From: Marinomonas algicola
GTDB lineage: Bacteria > Pseudomonadota > Gammaproteobacteria > Pseudomonadales > Marinomonadaceae
NCBI RefSeq assembly: GCF_014805825.1
Contig: NZ_CP061941.1
Span: 310,001-374,000, forward strand
Length of the DNA stretch: 64,000 bases
Direction: 5' to 3'
Part shown: positions 62,164-64,000 of the stretch, in pieces
How the letters are laid out: each line of letters opens with the position of its first letter
Position numbering within the stretch: the stretch's first letter is position 1
Made by a program: the position numbers and the translations under genes
The notes under the pieces: model-generated
Told to the model about the DNA's origin: nothing
Databases searched by the model: none
What the model saw: only the letters and a program-made list of their open reading frames with translations

Positions 62164-62334
62164 ATGGCATCTAAAGGCGCTCGCGATTTAATTCGCATGG
62201 TATCATCTGCTGGTACCGGTCATTTTTACACTACGGATAAAAACAAGCGTAATACTCCTGACAAGTTGGAGTTTAAAAAATACGATCCTGTTGTTCGTAA
62301 GCATGTAATGTACAAAGAAGCTAAAATTAAATAA
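62164..62334 (+). CDS. rpmG: 50S ribosomal protein L33
   Basis: This 56-residue protein opens MASKGARDLIRMVSSAGTGH and continues with FYTTDKNKRNTPDKLEFKKY and the ending KHVMYKEAKIK, a clear L33. It lacks the two CxxC pairs of the zinc-binding form, as is normal in gammaproteobacteria. AAGGAG precedes the ATG, which lies 11 bp after the rpmB stop. A terminator follows. Confidence 0.96.
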   Translation: MASKGARDLIRMVSSAGTGHFYTTDKNKRNTPDKLEFKKYDPVVRKHVMYKEAKIK

Positions 62335-62351
62335 TTTTACTTCAATGTATG

Positions 62352-62378
62352 AAAAAGCCGGCTTTTGCCGGTTTTTTT
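62352..62378 (+). terminator. intrinsic terminator of rpmB-rpmG
   Basis: CCGGC-TTTT-GCCGG, extended outward by A-T pairs, is followed by TTTTTTT. It begins 17 bp after the rpmG stop. Confidence 0.93.
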
Positions 62379-62456
62379 ATACATAAAATATAGCGTTAGT
62401 AGAATATTGTATATTGGCATTTATTATGCATTTAAATTAATGGTGGTGAATCTCTT

Positions 62457-63272
62457 ATGCCTGAATTACCCGAAGTTGAAACCACAAAAAATGGAATAGC
62501 CCCTCATTTATTGTCAGTGGCTGTTGAAAAAATTGTTATTCGCCAGTCTATCCTTAGGTGGCCAATTACGCCCGAATTGCCAAGTCGAATGGAGTCTCAA
62601 GTGATCCGTTCCGTCTCTCGAAGAGGGAAGTATATCGGCATACACACAGACGTTGGCACCATGATTGTGCACTTAGGTATGTCTGGTAGCTTATATTTAG
62701 TCGATAAAAAAACGGAAGCGTTATTTCATGACCATGTGGATATCGTGCTGACTTCGGGGAAATGTTTGCGTTATACCGATCCAAGGCGTTTTGGTTCAAT
62801 TTTGTGGACAGAAGAGGACTGGTTGCAGCACCCTTTGATTTGTTCGCTGGGGCCTGAGCCATTAACTGACGAATTTAATGTGTCCTATTTATCGGCTAAA
62901 GCGAAATCGAGAAAAAAGCCAATTAAGACTTTTATTATGGACAGCAAAATTGTTGTTGGTGTTGGTAATATATATGCCAACGAAGCACTGTTTAAATCAG
63001 GAATACGTCCCGATAGGCATGCGGGTCGTATTAGTGAAAAGCGTTTGGCGCTATTGGTAGAGAATATTAAGTCAGTGTTGTCTGACGCCATAAGCCAGGG
63101 CGGTACAACTTTAAAAGATTTTGTCGGCGGTGATGGGAAACCAGGGTATTTTAAGCAAGCTTTGTCTGTTTATGGTCGTGCTGGCTTGCCTTGTACACGT
63201 TGCCAAAAAGAGTTAATCGAATCTCGTCTGGGGCAGCGGAGTACCGTGTATTGCTCTCATTGTCAGAGGTAA
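62457..63272 (+). CDS. mutM: formamidopyrimidine-DNA glycosylase
   Basis: This 271-residue repair enzyme removes 8-oxoguanine and formamidopyrimidines. It begins MPELPEVETT with the catalytic N-terminal proline and glutamate. SRRGKYIGIH carries the conserved lysine, followed by HLGMSGSLYL, VVGVGNIYANEALF and a C-terminal zinc finger with CTRC and CSHC pairs. It lies downstream of rpmG and the terminator. Confidence 0.96.
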   Translation: MPELPEVETTKNGIAPHLLSVAVEKIVIRQSILRWPITPELPSRMESQVIRSVSRRGKYIGIHTDVGTMIVHLGMSGSLYLVDKKTEALFHDHVDIVLTSGKCLRYTDPRRFGSILWTEEDWLQHPLICSLGPEPLTDEFNVSYLSAKAKSRKKPIKTFIMDSKIVVGVGNIYANEALFKSGIRPDRHAGRISEKRLALLVENIKSVLSDAISQGGTTLKDFVGGDGKPGYFKQALSVYGRAGLPCTRCQKELIESRLGQRSTVYCSHCQR

Positions 63273-63512
63273 GCTCAGAATATAATTGATTAAAAATGTC
63301 GAAAGGCGTTTTGAAATTCAGAGTTTTGTGTCCATACTGAGAGAGACAAGGCCGCCAGAGTAACCATCTATATACTGATATTTGATAATTGCTCAGGCGT
63401 TAAATAAAGGATAGTTATTGCGCTCTGTTGTCAGAAAGTTTATTTTTGACTAAATGGGCAGAAAAGATGTTCATAGAGTAATAATTAAATAAAAACATAA
63501 AGAGGAATCAGA

Positions 63513-64000
63513 ATGAAAGGTGCATTTCTTGTCACGGCGACAGCGTTAGCAATAAGTGTTGCTTCAGCGCATGCTGCCGATGTAAAACCCGCTGTTGTAT
63601 ACGACCAAGCAGGTAAATTTGATAAATCATTTAACGAAGGTGTGTATAACGGTATTACTAAATTTACAAAAGATTCCGGCATTCAAGTTCGTGAATTTGA
63701 ACCAAAGAACGAAGCACAAACAGAACAAGGCTTGCGTCGGTTAGCGAAGCGTGGACACTCTCCTATTGTGGCTGTTGGATTCTCAATGGCCTCTGCACTT
63801 GAGCGTGTGGCAAAAGATTTTCCTGATTTAAATTTTACTATTATCGATATGGTTGTTGATTTACCAAATGTCCAATCTATTGTGTTTAAAGAACACGAGG
63901 GTTCATTCCTAGTCGGCGCATTAGCCGCGTTGAAATCTGAAACTGGGAAAGTGGGCTTTATTGGTGGTATGGACATTCCTTTGATCCGACGCTTTTCTTG
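63513..64000 (+). CDS. BMP-family ABC transporter substrate-binding protein, partial
   Basis: This is the first 162 codons of a basic-membrane-protein (PnrA-like) periplasmic binding protein; the gene leaves the window at its right edge. A signal peptide (MKGAFLVTATALAISVASAHA) precedes ADVKPAVVYDQAGKFDKSFN. The family motifs FNEGVYNGITKF, FKEHEGSFLVGALAAL and KVGFIGGMDIPLIRRF follow. The family often binds nucleosides, and the ligand here is not determined. AGAGGA lies upstream of the ATG. The 240-bp gap after mutM holds no other gene that I can see. Confidence 0.9.
   Translation, partial: MKGAFLVTATALAISVASAHAADVKPAVVYDQAGKFDKSFNEGVYNGITKFTKDSGIQVREFEPKNEAQTEQGLRRLAKRGHSPIVAVGFSMASALERVAKDFPDLNFTIIDMVVDLPNVQSIVFKEHEGSFLVGALAALKSETGKVGFIGGMDIPLIRRFS

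Noticed and set aside
1..64000. tRNA, rRNA, CRISPR, insertion sequence or prophage
   Set aside because: No cloverleaf with CCA-type context, repeat-spacer series, transposase or phage gene was recognised on either strand.

Overview
The window looks like a chromosomal segment of a moderately AT-rich marine gammaproteobacterium, most likely Marinomonas or a close relative in Oceanospirillales. The support is protein-level resemblance and gene order: a coaBC-dut / argB / pyrE-crc neighbourhood as in Pseudomonas and relatives, SlmA, zinc-less L28/L33 proteins, and a liu/mms/etf/bkd set typical of heterotrophic gammaproteobacteria. No database search was possible, so the genus is inference. I saw no rRNA, tRNA, CRISPR array, insertion sequence or prophage.

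Region 1 (1-14.9 kb) is a branched-chain amino acid degradation block. A leftward operon liuR-liuA-liuB-liuC-liuD (leucine branch; liuD runs off the window) is divergent from a rightward series: thiolase, mmsA, isobutyryl-CoA dehydrogenase, two crotonase-fold enzymes, mmsB, an SDR, and etfB-etfA (valine/isoleucine branch plus the electron acceptor of the acyl-CoA dehydrogenases). A palindromic LiuR-type operator lies between the two arms. The first committed step, the BCKDH complex (bkdA1-bkdA2-bkdB), is about 14 kb away at 25.8-29.3 kb, followed by an unusual Hanks-type protein kinase gene. E3, HMG-CoA lyase and the aminotransferase are not in the window.

Region 2 (15-24 kb) holds gabD-gabT, an MFS transporter divergent from an AraC regulator, a LysR regulator divergent from a TauE/SafE permease, and a chemoreceptor gene whose first transmembrane helix is cut off by an in-frame TAA.

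Region 3 (30.2-44.5 kb) is a complete galactoside utilisation locus: ABC importer (ATPase, two permeases, binding protein), IclR regulator, GH36 alpha-galactosidase, GH42 beta-galactosidase, and an oxidative De Ley-Doudoroff-type route (sugar dehydrogenase, lactonase, IlvD/EDD dehydratase, DgoK-like kinase, DgoA-like aldolase) ending in pyruvate and glyceraldehyde 3-phosphate. Two near-identical candidate IclR operators mark its two rightward promoters.

Region 4 (44.8-52.6 kb) is a signalling cluster: a periplasmic 5'-nucleotidase-like protein with a decayed metal site directly abutting a transmembrane GGDEF protein, then a CofD-like protein, a REC-CheC protein overlapping a PAS-GGDEF protein, and a hexose-6-phosphate mutarotase. 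This is the best candidate for an undescribed system.

Region 5 (52.6-64 kb) has a polar amino acid ABC transporter, crc, pyrE, slmA, argB, dut, coaBC, radC, rpmB-rpmG, mutM and the start of a BMP-family binding protein. Crc (nuclease-like but with altered catalytic residues) fits a recurrent pattern: AAN-repeat tracts sit immediately 5' of the ribosome binding sites of several catabolic genes here (liuA, thiolase, mmsB, bkdA1, galactoside permease, galactoside binding protein).
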